A DNA stretch of 64,000 bases from Terriglobus roseus (GTDB lineage Bacteria; Acidobacteriota; Terriglobia; Terriglobales; Acidobacteriaceae), in contig NZ_LT629690.1 in the NCBI RefSeq assembly GCF_900102185.1, positions 744,001 through 808,000 of the forward strand, read 5' to 3'. Below, one piece after another: positions 53,026 to 61,826 of this stretch; within the stretch, counting starts at the first letter, position 1, and every line of letters begins with the position of its first letter. Under the pieces are notes generated by a model, which saw only the letters and a list, made by a program, of their open reading frames with translations, was not told the origin of the DNA and did no database searches. The translations under genes and the position numbers were made by a program.

Positions 53026-53643
53026 TCAGATCACGTTGGCACGTGGAGTCTTGGCAAGAAAACGTTCGGAAAGCGTCCGAAATGTTATGGAATAACGCAG
53101 AGATTCCTGAGCTGGTACGCTGTGCTCCCAGAGCAATCGTGCTTCGCCTGAGAGGATGTAGATCGAGCGTGGTTCCAGATCGAAGGAGACCCTATCCCAA
53201 CCGCCCTTTGTGGATCTGCGAAACCTCATTGTGGCCGGGCTAAGAAGTGAGATACCGGCGATGATTCCGAATTCAGGTTTGTCTTTGTGCCATCCGATCC
53301 CGGCGCCAGGCCTATATTCATTCACCCCGACCTGCTGAAACTGTTCCGAAGCCACGTTTGCGAAGGCCGCCACACGAGGAACAAGTTCTTGGATGAATCG
53401 GGGGAATGCCGGGGCAGGATCAACAGTTCGGCGTCCGAAGTCGTACTTCAAACCAAAACTGGTAACTCTGCGATTCCCCAAATGGCCTTGAAATTCGAAT
53501 GGCCTCAAGTCCAACGCAGATAACTCTATTGCAAGATCCCTCTCTTCTTTAAAGGAAAGAAACTCCTTCCTATACCGGAATCCCGAGAGTGCTTCGTTCG
53601 CCGTCGGTTCGGTTTCTCCGAACAGTGCGACTTGTTTTTCCAT
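53026..53643 (-). CDS. alkB: AlkB-type 2-oxoglutarate/Fe(II) dioxygenase
   Basis: A DNA/RNA repair dioxygenase that removes alkyl groups from bases by oxidative dealkylation. The 205-residue protein has the iron facial triad H119-x-D121 (G-W-H-K-D-K) and H174 (W-E-H-S-V-P), and the 2-oxoglutarate arginines R183 and R189 (R-Y-S-I-T-F-R). N-x-Y (V-N-E-Y) precedes the triad as in AlkB. The sequence style fits the shorter ALKBH-like branch. Together with the adjacent ATL gene it makes a small alkylation-repair locus. Confidence 0.87.
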   Translation of the reverse strand: MEKQVALFGETEPTANEALSGFRYRKEFLSFKEERDLAIELSALDLRPFEFQGHLGNRRVTSFGLKYDFGRRTVDPAPAFPRFIQELVPRVAAFANVASEQFQQVGVNEYRPGAGIGWHKDKPEFGIIAGISLLSPATMRFRRSTKGGWDRVSFDLEPRSIYILSGEARLLWEHSVPAQESLRYSITFRTLSERFLAKTPRANVI

Positions 53644-53681
53644 CTTCCATTCCCTCAGAGTTCAGGGGCCTGTTCGGAGTG

Positions 53682-54023
53682 TTAGGGATTCAACAGATCT
53701 TGCCAGTTCCGAGGCACTCTGCCTTTCGGTCCTGGGACGCCTTGATGGACAGGATGGTGATCGGGGCGAGCTAAAAGAGGGCCTGCGATGGCTTGCTTCT
53801 TGGTGTAATCCCAGAACCAGTCCTCTCCGGGTTCGAAACTCTGCATGATTGGATGTCCTGTTGCTTCAAAGTGCTTCGTCGCATGCTGCTTCGGTGAGTT
53901 GTCACAGCAGCCGACGTGACCACATAAGGCACAGCGACGGAGGTGTAGCCACCATCCGCCTTCACGCTCACAATCGGCACAGCCTGGACCACTTGGAGGG
54001 ACTTTCTCGTCGATTCCGTGCAT
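53682..54023 (-). CDS. UBP-type zinc-finger protein
   Basis: A 113-residue protein built almost entirely of a ZnF-UBP domain. Zinc ligands appear as C-x2-C (C-A-D-C), C-A-L-C-G-H-V-G-C-C-D, then H-A-T-K-H and G-H-P-I. W-W-L-H-L-R-R-C and S-F-E-P-G-E-D-W-F-W are typical of bacterial members. In eukaryotes this fold binds the C-terminus of ubiquitin; the bacterial role is unknown, since ubiquitin is absent. Its neighbour upstream on the same strand is the GMC oxidoreductase group, 200 bases away. Confidence 0.85.
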   Translation of the reverse strand: MHGIDEKVPPSGPGCADCEREGGWWLHLRRCALCGHVGCCDNSPKQHATKHFEATGHPIMQSFEPGEDWFWDYTKKQAIAGPLLARPDHHPVHQGVPGPKGRVPRNWQDLLNP

Positions 54024-54220
54024 GACTGACTCCTAGTTCGAATCGTAGCGGAGGATGCCGGATCGTTCTATTTGATTCCGGATGTGACGTTTCCGCAGCG
54101 CTCTCGACCTTCTTTTGGAGTCATCGAGAGCTACTGATCTCTTTCATTAACATTAGGTACACCGATCCGACCACCTCCTGGACGCTAGCGAAGAAATCTG
54201 CGCATGTCATGCACAGAGAT

Positions 54221-55912
54221 TCAGAGTTCGCCCTTCTTCATCTGGGTCACAGCATAATCGCAGGCTCGCGCTGTCATAGCCATGTAAGTAAGCGACGGAT
54301 TCTGACAGGCTGACGACGCCATGAATGAGCCGTCGGTCACAAACAGGTTGGGAACGTCATGTGCCTGATTGTGAGAATTCAGAACAGATGTTTTTGGATC
54401 GTGTCCCATGCGGGCGCTGCCCATCTCGTGAATACATTCGCCCGGTATTGAGGGAACGGTACTCATCACGATGTCTTTTACCCCGGTTGCTTCCAGCATT
54501 TCTGCGGCTGTAACTTGCGCATCTTTAAAGATTGCAAGTTCATTGGGGCCCCATCTGTGGTTGACCTTGATGGTTGGAATTCCCCACGCGTCTACCTTGT
54601 CGTGGTTGAGCTCCATATAGTTGCTGTGGTTGGGAAGGCATTCTCCCCAGGCACCGATGTTGATATGCCACGGGCCTGGATCCCGTAGTGCGTTTTTAAA
54701 CTCGACCCCGAAGCCCGGCATGTCTGCGCCGCGCGACCAGGTTTCGCGGGCGGCGCGTCCTTGGAAGCCATACCCGCGCACAAAGTCTGGATGTTTGTCG
54801 TGAATGTTTCGAAAGCGGGGGATATAGATCCCATTGGGTCGATTGCCCAATTGCACGTGATCTTCAAAGCCGGGCAGCCTTCCACTCGCGCCGCTATGGA
54901 AGATGTGGTCCATCAGGTTATGTCCCAGTTCGCCGCTTGAATTTGCGAGTCCGTTTGGAAATTCGGAGGTAGCCGAGTTCATGAGGATGCGTGCCGATTC
55001 GAGCGTGGATGCGCATAGGAAGATCAGCTTCGCATGGAACTCCATCGTCTGGCGAGTGTCTGCATCGATGATGCGAACACCTGTGACGCGGCGTGTTGCC
55101 GGATCAAAGATCAAGCTGTGGACCACGCTCATGGGACGCAACGTTAGCTTGCCGGTGGCTTGTGCCGCAGGCAATGTGGAGTTGATGCTGCTGAAGTAGG
55201 ACCGTGTAATACAGCCGTGATCGCACGGGCCGCACTGGTGGCATGCGTAGCGGCCCTTATGGTCTACCGTCAGGATCGCGGTCCGGCCAATCGTCACTTT
55301 GCGCTGTGGGAATTTCGCCTCGACTGCGTGCTTCATTGCAATCTCACCGCAGTTCATTTCAAAGGGAGGAAGAAACTTGCCGTCAGGCAGTTGCGGTAAG
55401 CCTTCGGCCTGTCCGCTGACGCCGATGAAATCTTCCACGTAGTCGTACCAGGGTTCAATATCCTTGTAGCGGATTGGCCAATCGACGCCATGCCCGTCCT
55501 TGCTGTTGGCTTCGAAGTCGATGTCGCTCCAGCGGTACGACTGCCGGCCCCACATCACGGAACGACCGCCCACATGGCGTCCACGCAGAAAGAGATAGGG
55601 TGCGTCCGCTGGTGTGGTGTATGGGTTGTCAACGTCGTTGACGAAGAACTTGGAGTTCCACTCGTCACCGATGTGGCGCTGCATGGGTTGGTAGACCTCT
55701 TCGTATTTACGATCGCGCAGCCCACGGAACTTTACTTCCCACACAGGCAGATGGTCGACGTAGTCGCGCTCGGGGATGATGGTCTGTCCTGCTTCGAGCA
55801 CAAGCGTCTGCATGCCCTTTTCGGTAAGCTCTTTCGCAGCCCAGCCGCCGCTCATGCCGGAACCGATCACGATTGCATCAAAGGTATTCGTCTTCAAAGT
55901 GACTATGTTCAC
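54221..55912 (-). CDS. GMC-family FAD-dependent oxidoreductase
   Basis: A 563-residue sugar or alcohol dehydrogenase of the glucose-methanol-choline family. The FAD-binding motif is I-G-S-G-M-S-G-G-W near the N-terminus, with V-G-G-R-S-V-M-W-G as the second flavin motif. A Cys-rich segment, C-H-Q-C-G-P-C-D-H-G-C, is characteristic of the gluconate-dehydrogenase-like branch, where it carries an iron-sulfur cluster. The C-terminus has Q-N-P-S-L-T. GTG 55912 overlaps the upstream gene's stop (GTGA), so the pair is coupled; the longer frame to 55939 is rejected. Electrons would pass to a cytochrome, and two are encoded at 59.5-62.2 kb. Confidence 0.9.
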   Translation of the reverse strand: MNIVTLKTNTFDAIVIGSGMSGGWAAKELTEKGMQTLVLEAGQTIIPERDYVDHLPVWEVKFRGLRDRKYEEVYQPMQRHIGDEWNSKFFVNDVDNPYTTPADAPYLFLRGRHVGGRSVMWGRQSYRWSDIDFEANSKDGHGVDWPIRYKDIEPWYDYVEDFIGVSGQAEGLPQLPDGKFLPPFEMNCGEIAMKHAVEAKFPQRKVTIGRTAILTVDHKGRYACHQCGPCDHGCITRSYFSSINSTLPAAQATGKLTLRPMSVVHSLIFDPATRRVTGVRIIDADTRQTMEFHAKLIFLCASTLESARILMNSATSEFPNGLANSSGELGHNLMDHIFHSGASGRLPGFEDHVQLGNRPNGIYIPRFRNIHDKHPDFVRGYGFQGRAARETWSRGADMPGFGVEFKNALRDPGPWHINIGAWGECLPNHSNYMELNHDKVDAWGIPTIKVNHRWGPNELAIFKDAQVTAAEMLEATGVKDIVMSTVPSIPGECIHEMGSARMGHDPKTSVLNSHNQAHDVPNLFVTDGSFMASSACQNPSLTYMAMTARACDYAVTQMKKGEL

Positions 55913-56496
55913 GAGCGGGCCTCCGAAAGTGGTGCGCATCCCGCATGCTTCGGCGGGATGATTGAGGCTCCAAGTTCTTTTAAGAAGCCAATCTCAGATG
56001 TGTAGTAACCCACGATCGTGAGGCGTTTCACGGTGTAGAAGAAGTTTGCGGGAGGTTGGGCAGACTTGGTCTTTTGCGCAAGTTTCGAAGTCCGCACGTA
56101 CGCCATCGCTTCGTTGTCCCAGCCCTTCATCAGTTGCGTCTGCTGCGCGGCGGAGCATTGCACGAACGTTTTTCCGAACTGCTTCTGGCTTGCGGCATCC
56201 GCGTCGGCGATGCCCTGCAGAAACCGTTCGGTATCCGGCTTGTCATACCACTCGGTGAGCAACAGATCGATGAACTCATTCACCTTTGCACCCTTTGCGC
56301 CTGGTGTGGCTGTTTCCGGGATGATCAACTCGCTGATGGTTGTGATGGTTTCATTCTGATGCGCATTCAATGTTCTCAAGCCCACAGTGGGGCCGACTTC
56401 TGCCCGGGCTTGTTGAAGAGACTGGAGCATCTCCAATGGCAGTGAAGATACGACTGCTGCTGAGGTCAGCAGGCGGAGAACATCTCGTCGTTGCAT
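55909..56496 (-). CDS. Gluconate 2-dehydrogenase subunit-3-like protein
   Basis: A 195-residue exported protein. The N-terminus M-Q-R-R-D-V-L-R-L-L with a following hydrophobic stretch is a Tat-like signal. The body matches the subunit-3 family: I-S-E-L-I-I-P-E-T-A-T-P-G-A-K, then I-D-L-L-L-T-E-W-Y and F-L-Q-G-I-A-D. Such small subunits help fold and co-export their partner GMC flavoprotein through Tat. The stop overlaps the GMC start, so both are produced together. It sits first in the minus-strand pair. Confidence 0.88.
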   Translation of the reverse strand: MQRRDVLRLLTSAAVVSSLPLEMLQSLQQARAEVGPTVGLRTLNAHQNETITTISELIIPETATPGAKGAKVNEFIDLLLTEWYDKPDTERFLQGIADADAASQKQFGKTFVQCSAAQQTQLMKGWDNEAMAYVRTSKLAQKTKSAQPPANFFYTVKRLTIVGYYTSEIGFLKELGASIIPPKHAGCAPLSEARS

Positions 56497-56544
56497 GGAT
56501 CGACTCCTTTTGATTTTGCGTAGTAGCTCAAAGCCGCACTGCTG

Positions 56545-57423
56545 CTACACATCGCAACGGTTGACCGCTTGCAGCAGGGCTGCGTACGGATCGCCAAGTG
56601 GTTTGAATTCGTGCGCAACGTAACCATTGAAACCAGTGGCTGCGATGCCGCGCATCACCCCATCCCACTGCACTTCCTGCATGTCATTGAGGTCGTTCCG
56701 GCCGGGAACGCCGCCGGTGTGAAAGTGACCGATCCACTTGATGTTCTTTGTGATGGTGGCGATCAGATCACCTTCCATGATTTGCATGTGATAGATGTCG
56801 TAAAGCAATTTGCAGCTGGGTGAGTTGACCTGCTCCATGACCTGCGCTCCCCACTCTGTATGGTCCGCCATGTAGTCCTTGTGGTTGACCTTACTATTGA
56901 GGAGTTCGAGGCACAGGGTGATGTTGGCGTCTTCCATCATGTGTTTGACTCGGTTGAGACCGATGATGGTGTTCTTTGCGCCTTCTTCATCAGACATACC
57001 GTTTCTGTTGCCGGAGAACGTGATGAGATTCGGTACGCCCGCTTTGACCGCGAGCGGGATGGTCTGGCGAAGAGCTGCTTCGATTGGCGCGTGATTTTCA
57101 GTCCTGTTCAGGCCATCCTTGATGGTTCCCGCGCCTGCGTAGCCCATGGCGCAGGTGAGCCCGTACTTCTTAGGGGTTTCGAAGTCTGCGGGCTGCAACA
57201 GGTCGATACCCTTCAGGCCGATGTGAGCGCCATAGCGGCAGAGTTCATCGACGGTAAGTCCGGGATAGGGTCCTTTACAAACCGATTGCCTGATTCGACC
57301 CTTGCGAACAATGGGAGCATCCTTATCCTCGACCTTCTGGCCTGACGACGAAGATGGGCTGGCGGCAAATGCTGCCGCAGCCAAGCCACTCTGGAGCATG
57401 GCCCGACGAGATACCAATGCCAT
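56545..57423 (-). CDS. Exported sugar-phosphate isomerase/epimerase-type TIM barrel (Hyi-like)
   Basis: A 292-residue protein with a Tat signal (S-R-R-A-M-L-Q-S then a hydrophobic Ala-rich stretch). The AP-endonuclease-2-like TIM barrel shows I-T-F-S-G-N-R, L-C-L-E-L-L-N-S-K-V-N, Y-D-I-Y-H-M-Q-I-M-E-G-D, G-H-F-H-T-G-G-V-P-G-R-N and Y-V-A-H-E-F. These acidic and His residues form the metal site of hydroxypyruvate-isomerase-like enzymes. The substrate is likely an unphosphorylated sugar in the periplasm. It precedes the oxidoreductase pair and probably forms an operon with it. Start 57423; the longer frame is not used. Confidence 0.82.
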   Translation of the reverse strand: MALVSRRAMLQSGLAAAAFAASPSSSSGQKVEDKDAPIVRKGRIRQSVCKGPYPGLTVDELCRYGAHIGLKGIDLLQPADFETPKKYGLTCAMGYAGAGTIKDGLNRTENHAPIEAALRQTIPLAVKAGVPNLITFSGNRNGMSDEEGAKNTIIGLNRVKHMMEDANITLCLELLNSKVNHKDYMADHTEWGAQVMEQVNSPSCKLLYDIYHMQIMEGDLIATITKNIKWIGHFHTGGVPGRNDLNDMQEVQWDGVMRGIAATGFNGYVAHEFKPLGDPYAALLQAVNRCDV

Positions 57424-57624
57424 AAAAACAACCTCGTTATTCGGTGTGGAAGATGCGTTCGTCTGCTGGCAACTTACCGGTGCCTGTTTGCGGCAGCTCG
57501 ACACCTCTTTTGAGCTAAAAGACGGATTCGTCGTGTGGCGAACATCTTATCTGTCATTCAGTAAAACCGGCAAGAACCCGGATGCGCCGGTGGGTTTTGG
57601 GTCGTATGATGGCTCGTGATCGCG

Positions 57625-59469
57625 ATGACCCCTATCAGGCTGGCAAAACTTGTCATTTCACTGACAGCGTTGTTTATGAGCGTTTCTCTTCTGTATGGCC
57701 AGAACCCACTGGAACAGCGGACGCAGAAATCACAGGAGGGTGCGCAGTCTCCCGCTCAGGGGGGTTCGAACACTGCAGGAGCCCACCCGCCTGTACTCGG
57801 CGCAGACAACCGGCCGATCACTCTCGGTGGCACGGTTCGCACCGGTCCAGTTCCGTACACGGATGTGACCGCGGCTGCGGGGCTTTCTGTGTGGAAGCAT
57901 GTTTCAGGGCAGGACGAAAAGCGATACATCCTGGAGGTGGTCGGCTCTGGTGTCGCGCTATTCGACTACGACAACGATGGCTGGCTCGACATCTATCTGC
58001 CCAACGGTTCTACGCGAGCCGCGATGGAAGGTAAGGCGGAGGCTCCTCGCGCCGCACTATTCCACAACAATCATGACGGTACCTTCGAAGATGTAACGGA
58101 TAAGGCCGGCGTGGCCAACGGGCGGTGGGCATTCGGCGCAGTTGCCGGAGATTTTGATAATGATGGCTGGCCGGACTTGTATGTCACGAACTTTGGCAAG
58201 AACCGGCTCTATCGCAATAATCACGACGGCACGTTCGTCGATGTTGCAGAGAAGGCCGGAGTGGCCCTGGGCGGCTGGTCCACAGGAGCGACCTGGGGCG
58301 ACTATGACGGCGACGGCAAGCTGGACCTGTTCGTGCCGGGCTATGTGAAAGTCGATCTGAAGAATCTGCCAGAAGCTGCACCGGGCGCAGCCAGTCTCGC
58401 CTACTGTTCGTTTCGCGGAGTGCCTGAATACTGCGGCCCGAGAGGCCTTCCGGGGGAGTCTGATCATCTGTTTCACAACAAGGGCGACGGTACTTTCGAA
58501 GACGTCAGCGCCAAGGCAGGGGTAGCCGACAACCCGGGATACTACGGCCTGGCCTCCGCATTCGTCGATGTAAACAATGACGGCAAGCTTGACCTGCTGG
58601 TGGCGAACGACTCCACGCCAAACTACCTTTACCTAAATAAAGGCAACGGCACTTTTGAAGATGTGAGTTACGCCTCCGGTTATGCACTCAACAAGGATGG
58701 AAGAGAGACAGCTTCCATGGGAATAGGGATTGGCGACTACCGCAACAATGGACTCGTCGATATCTTCAACACGACCTTCTCCGATGACTACAAGCCCCTC
58801 TACCGAAACGATGGTGATGCGAACTTCACTGACGTGAGCTACGAGTTACATATCGCGGAGGGCACCATCCCGTTCCTTGGCTGGGGAACGGTGTTTCTCG
58901 ACTATGACAATGACGGCTGGAAAGACCTGGCCTTCGTCAATGGCCACGTGTACCGCGATGCAGATAAACAGCCCTGGGGAACAAGCTGGGCGGAGCGCAT
59001 GCTGCTGTTTCGGAACGTGCAGGGCAAGCTGGAACCCGTTCCCGCTGTGGAAGGCACGGCGCTTGCGATGCCCCGCGCCTCGCGTGGACTAGCTGTTGGC
59101 GATTTGTTCAATACAGGACGGCTCGACCTGGTAATCAACAATATGGATGAGTCTCCGACGCTGTTGCGGAATGCTTCTAAGGGGCAGAATCACTGGGTCA
59201 GTTTCCACCTTGTCGGTGGCCCGAAGAGCCCACGCGATGCCACGGGCGCGGTCGTCTACCTGCAGGCTGGTGGCATACGCCAACGCGCCGATGTGGTAGC
59301 AGGCGGAAGCTTTGCCTCGAGTTCGGACCCACGTCCTCACTTCGGTCTGGGCTCAGTCAGCCACATCGATTCCGTTGAGGTGCACTGGCCCAGTGGAGCT
59401 GTCGAGAAGTTGAGAGTGCCCGGCCCGGACCGTATGTATACGGTCGTAGAAGGCCACGGTGTTCAATAG
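57625..59469 (+). CDS. CRTAC1/FG-GAP propeller protein with ASPIC/UnbV domain
   Basis: A 614-residue exported protein. After a signal peptide (ending near L-L-Y-G-Q) come at least six FG-GAP/VCBS repeats with the Ca-binding pattern D-Y-D-N-D-G-W-L-D-I, D-F-D-N-D-G-W-P-D-L, D-Y-D-G-D-G-K-L-D-L and D-V-N-N-D-G-K-L-D-L. These build a beta-propeller. The C-terminal ASPIC/UnbV domain (about 540-610) has G-G-S-F-A-S-S-S-D-P-R-P-H-F-G-L-G and V-E-V-H-W-P-S-G. Its role is unclear. It is followed 80 bases later by a pentaheme cytochrome and is divergent from the isomerase. GTG 57616 is an alternative start. Confidence 0.9.
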   Translation: MTPIRLAKLVISLTALFMSVSLLYGQNPLEQRTQKSQEGAQSPAQGGSNTAGAHPPVLGADNRPITLGGTVRTGPVPYTDVTAAAGLSVWKHVSGQDEKRYILEVVGSGVALFDYDNDGWLDIYLPNGSTRAAMEGKAEAPRAALFHNNHDGTFEDVTDKAGVANGRWAFGAVAGDFDNDGWPDLYVTNFGKNRLYRNNHDGTFVDVAEKAGVALGGWSTGATWGDYDGDGKLDLFVPGYVKVDLKNLPEAAPGAASLAYCSFRGVPEYCGPRGLPGESDHLFHNKGDGTFEDVSAKAGVADNPGYYGLASAFVDVNNDGKLDLLVANDSTPNYLYLNKGNGTFEDVSYASGYALNKDGRETASMGIGIGDYRNNGLVDIFNTTFSDDYKPLYRNDGDANFTDVSYELHIAEGTIPFLGWGTVFLDYDNDGWKDLAFVNGHVYRDADKQPWGTSWAERMLLFRNVQGKLEPVPAVEGTALAMPRASRGLAVGDLFNTGRLDLVINNMDESPTLLRNASKGQNHWVSFHLVGGPKSPRDATGAVVYLQAGGIRQRADVVAGGSFASSSDPRPHFGLGSVSHIDSVEVHWPSGAVEKLRVPGPDRMYTVVEGHGVQ

Positions 59470-59548
59470 TGCTGTTTGCAATTAGATGCTTCGCAGACTG
59501 ACAGTTTGCATTCGTCTGGCATACCATGTTGTGCACGTCAGGACGTCT

Positions 59549-61813
59549 ATGTCTTCCTATCGTTTCACGCGTGTCTCGATCGGCTTTTTTCTGCTTTCCA
59601 TGGCGCTTGCCGTGGGCAGCTTTGTTGTACGAAATACTGTTCACGCGGCAACAGACGATGACACGCACAAGGCGGCACGCACGGCTTACAACGATAAGAT
59701 TGCGGCGACATACAACTATCGTTATGGCAAGGATCATCCGTTCACGCCGTCGAACATGACCACGGATAACGGCGAATTCATCGATCCCAAGGACTTTCCC
59801 ACGGCACAGTACTGCGGCCATTGTCATCAGGCTGCGCACCAGCAGTGGCGTGAGTCGGCCCACTCGAATTCCAACCGCGTGCCTTGGTATCTGAAGAACG
59901 TCGGGCTGCTGAACGAGGAAAAGGGAATCGAGTTTTCGCGACACTGCGAAGGTTGCCATGATCCAATCGCCATGGTCGCGGGAGCACTGACGCAGGCCGG
60001 ACCGAAGAAGCGGCCATATGACGCCGACGGTATCACCTGCTCCGTCTGTCACAGTATGCAGAAGAATGATCTGCGCGGAACGGGCAGTTACGTTCTGGCA
60101 GTGCCTGCAGTACTAGTCGATGAAACTGGTGAACCCATTCATCGCAAGGTTTCCGACCTGGAGATTCTTTCGCATCTCGACCGTCATTCCGCTGCCGTGA
60201 TGAAGCCGTTCTACAGGACCAGCGAGTTTTGTGCGAGCTGTCACAAGGCCGCGCTGCCGCATGAGTTGAACGACTACAAATGGCAGCGCGCGATGACGCC
60301 ATATGACGAGTGGCAAAACTCGAGCTTTGCGAAACAGTCTCCGTTGCCGTTCTATGTAAAACCGGCGGTCTCCACATGCGAGACGTGCCACATGCCCCGC
60401 GAGGCTTTAACGGGCAAGGGCGACCCCGGTGCGAAGAACGGCCAGCTTGCCAGTCATCGCTGGCTTGGAGCGAATTCGCTGATTCCGGCCTATTACGGAT
60501 ATGAGGAACAGGCAAAACGCGTTCGAGAGTTCCTAGCGAATAGCGTCTTCAACGTAGATATCTTTTCCCTTGAGCGCGATGGCGAAAACGGCCAGCCCAA
60601 CAGGATCATTGCGCCACTGGGCACTGTTTCCTACGCGGTAGCTCCGGGTGAAAAGCTAACAGTCACGGTTGTGATTCAGAACAAGGGCGCTGCACATTCC
60701 CACGTTCCCGAACAGCGCGACATGTACGAAAGCTGGACGGCGTTCACGGTGAAGGACAGCAATGGTAAGTTGATCGGTCAAAGCGGCAACCTGCAGCCTT
60801 CCGGCGATCTTGATCCTGCGGCACACAGCTTCACGAACCGGCTGATCAACAAGGAAGGAACGCTCAATGGCCAGCATGAAGTCTGGAACAATCGAGTTGT
60901 TGCTTACAACAACACGATTCAGAGCGGCCGATCGCAACTTGTGCGTTACAGCTTCACCATTCCCAAGGACTGCACTGGATCGATCACCATTACGGCTGCG
61001 GTCAGGTATCGCCGCTTCGATCAGCAATTCATCAATTTCGCACTGAAGTCGAACTACCAGCAGCCGGTGCTCGACATGGTGACGGCAACGCGAACCATCA
61101 ACATCGGCAAGACCTTACCCTCTACACCCGACGCTGCCGAGAATCCTGTCTGGATGCGCTGGAACAACTACGGCATCGGCCTGTTGGATGCACAACAGTA
61201 CGCAGCGAGCGTCAGCGCGTTCGAGCAAGTGGCGAAACTACGGCCGGACTATGCGGATGCCTATACCAACGTGGCCATCGCAGACATCCAGTGGGAAAGA
61301 TACGCGGAAGCACTTCCGAGCTTGAACAAAGCCCTGGCGCTGTCTCCTGACAATGCTCGCGCGCTCTACTACCTTGCTCTGATTCAGAGGAACGAAGGGC
61401 AGGTGGATGAAGCCATTGTCAATCTGCGGAAGGTGGCGCAACAGTTCCCACGATCCCGCGATGCTCATCGTGAACTTGGCTTCAGCCTTTACCAAAAACA
61501 GCGTTACGCGGAGGCGAGGACCGAGTACGAGGCGGTCCAGTCGATCGATCCAGATGACCTTGCGGCTCACTACAACTTGTCGATCATCTATCGCCGACTT
61601 GGATTGAAGGAGGCGGCCAACAGGCAGGCGGCCTACTTCGCAGATCAGAAGGACGACCCCACGGCGAGTACCTTTGCGTTGGAGTACTTGCGAAAGCACG
61701 GCGACATTGCGCAGGAATCCGTGCCATGGCATACCCATGACCTGGATGCACACGGCAAAGCTTCAGCGGGTGAACTTACAACGAGCATGTTGCCGTCGCA
61801 GCAACAGCCTTGA
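59549..61813 (+). CDS. Pentaheme c-type cytochrome with C-terminal TPR repeats
   Basis: A 754-residue exported electron carrier. The N-terminal segment (about 8-30) is a signal peptide or anchor. Five heme-attachment C-x2-C-H motifs lie at residues 89, 133, 164, 228 and 277, in a cytochrome c554-like layout with extra His ligands. A beta-rich middle follows (about 330-520), and from ~540 to ~720 there are tetratricopeptide repeats such as A-Y-T-N-V-A-I-A-D-I-Q and A-R-A-L-Y-Y-L-A-L-I. The TPRs probably dock a partner. It lies between the CRTAC1 gene and the monoheme cytochrome gene, suggesting a common redox chain. Confidence 0.88.
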   Translation: MSSYRFTRVSIGFFLLSMALAVGSFVVRNTVHAATDDDTHKAARTAYNDKIAATYNYRYGKDHPFTPSNMTTDNGEFIDPKDFPTAQYCGHCHQAAHQQWRESAHSNSNRVPWYLKNVGLLNEEKGIEFSRHCEGCHDPIAMVAGALTQAGPKKRPYDADGITCSVCHSMQKNDLRGTGSYVLAVPAVLVDETGEPIHRKVSDLEILSHLDRHSAAVMKPFYRTSEFCASCHKAALPHELNDYKWQRAMTPYDEWQNSSFAKQSPLPFYVKPAVSTCETCHMPREALTGKGDPGAKNGQLASHRWLGANSLIPAYYGYEEQAKRVREFLANSVFNVDIFSLERDGENGQPNRIIAPLGTVSYAVAPGEKLTVTVVIQNKGAAHSHVPEQRDMYESWTAFTVKDSNGKLIGQSGNLQPSGDLDPAAHSFTNRLINKEGTLNGQHEVWNNRVVAYNNTIQSGRSQLVRYSFTIPKDCTGSITITAAVRYRRFDQQFINFALKSNYQQPVLDMVTATRTINIGKTLPSTPDAAENPVWMRWNNYGIGLLDAQQYAASVSAFEQVAKLRPDYADAYTNVAIADIQWERYAEALPSLNKALALSPDNARALYYLALIQRNEGQVDEAIVNLRKVAQQFPRSRDAHRELGFSLYQKQRYAEARTEYEAVQSIDPDDLAAHYNLSIIYRRLGLKEAANRQAAYFADQKDDPTASTFALEYLRKHGDIAQESVPWHTHDLDAHGKASAGELTTSMLPSQQQP

Positions 61814-61826
61814 TGGTTGAGGATCA

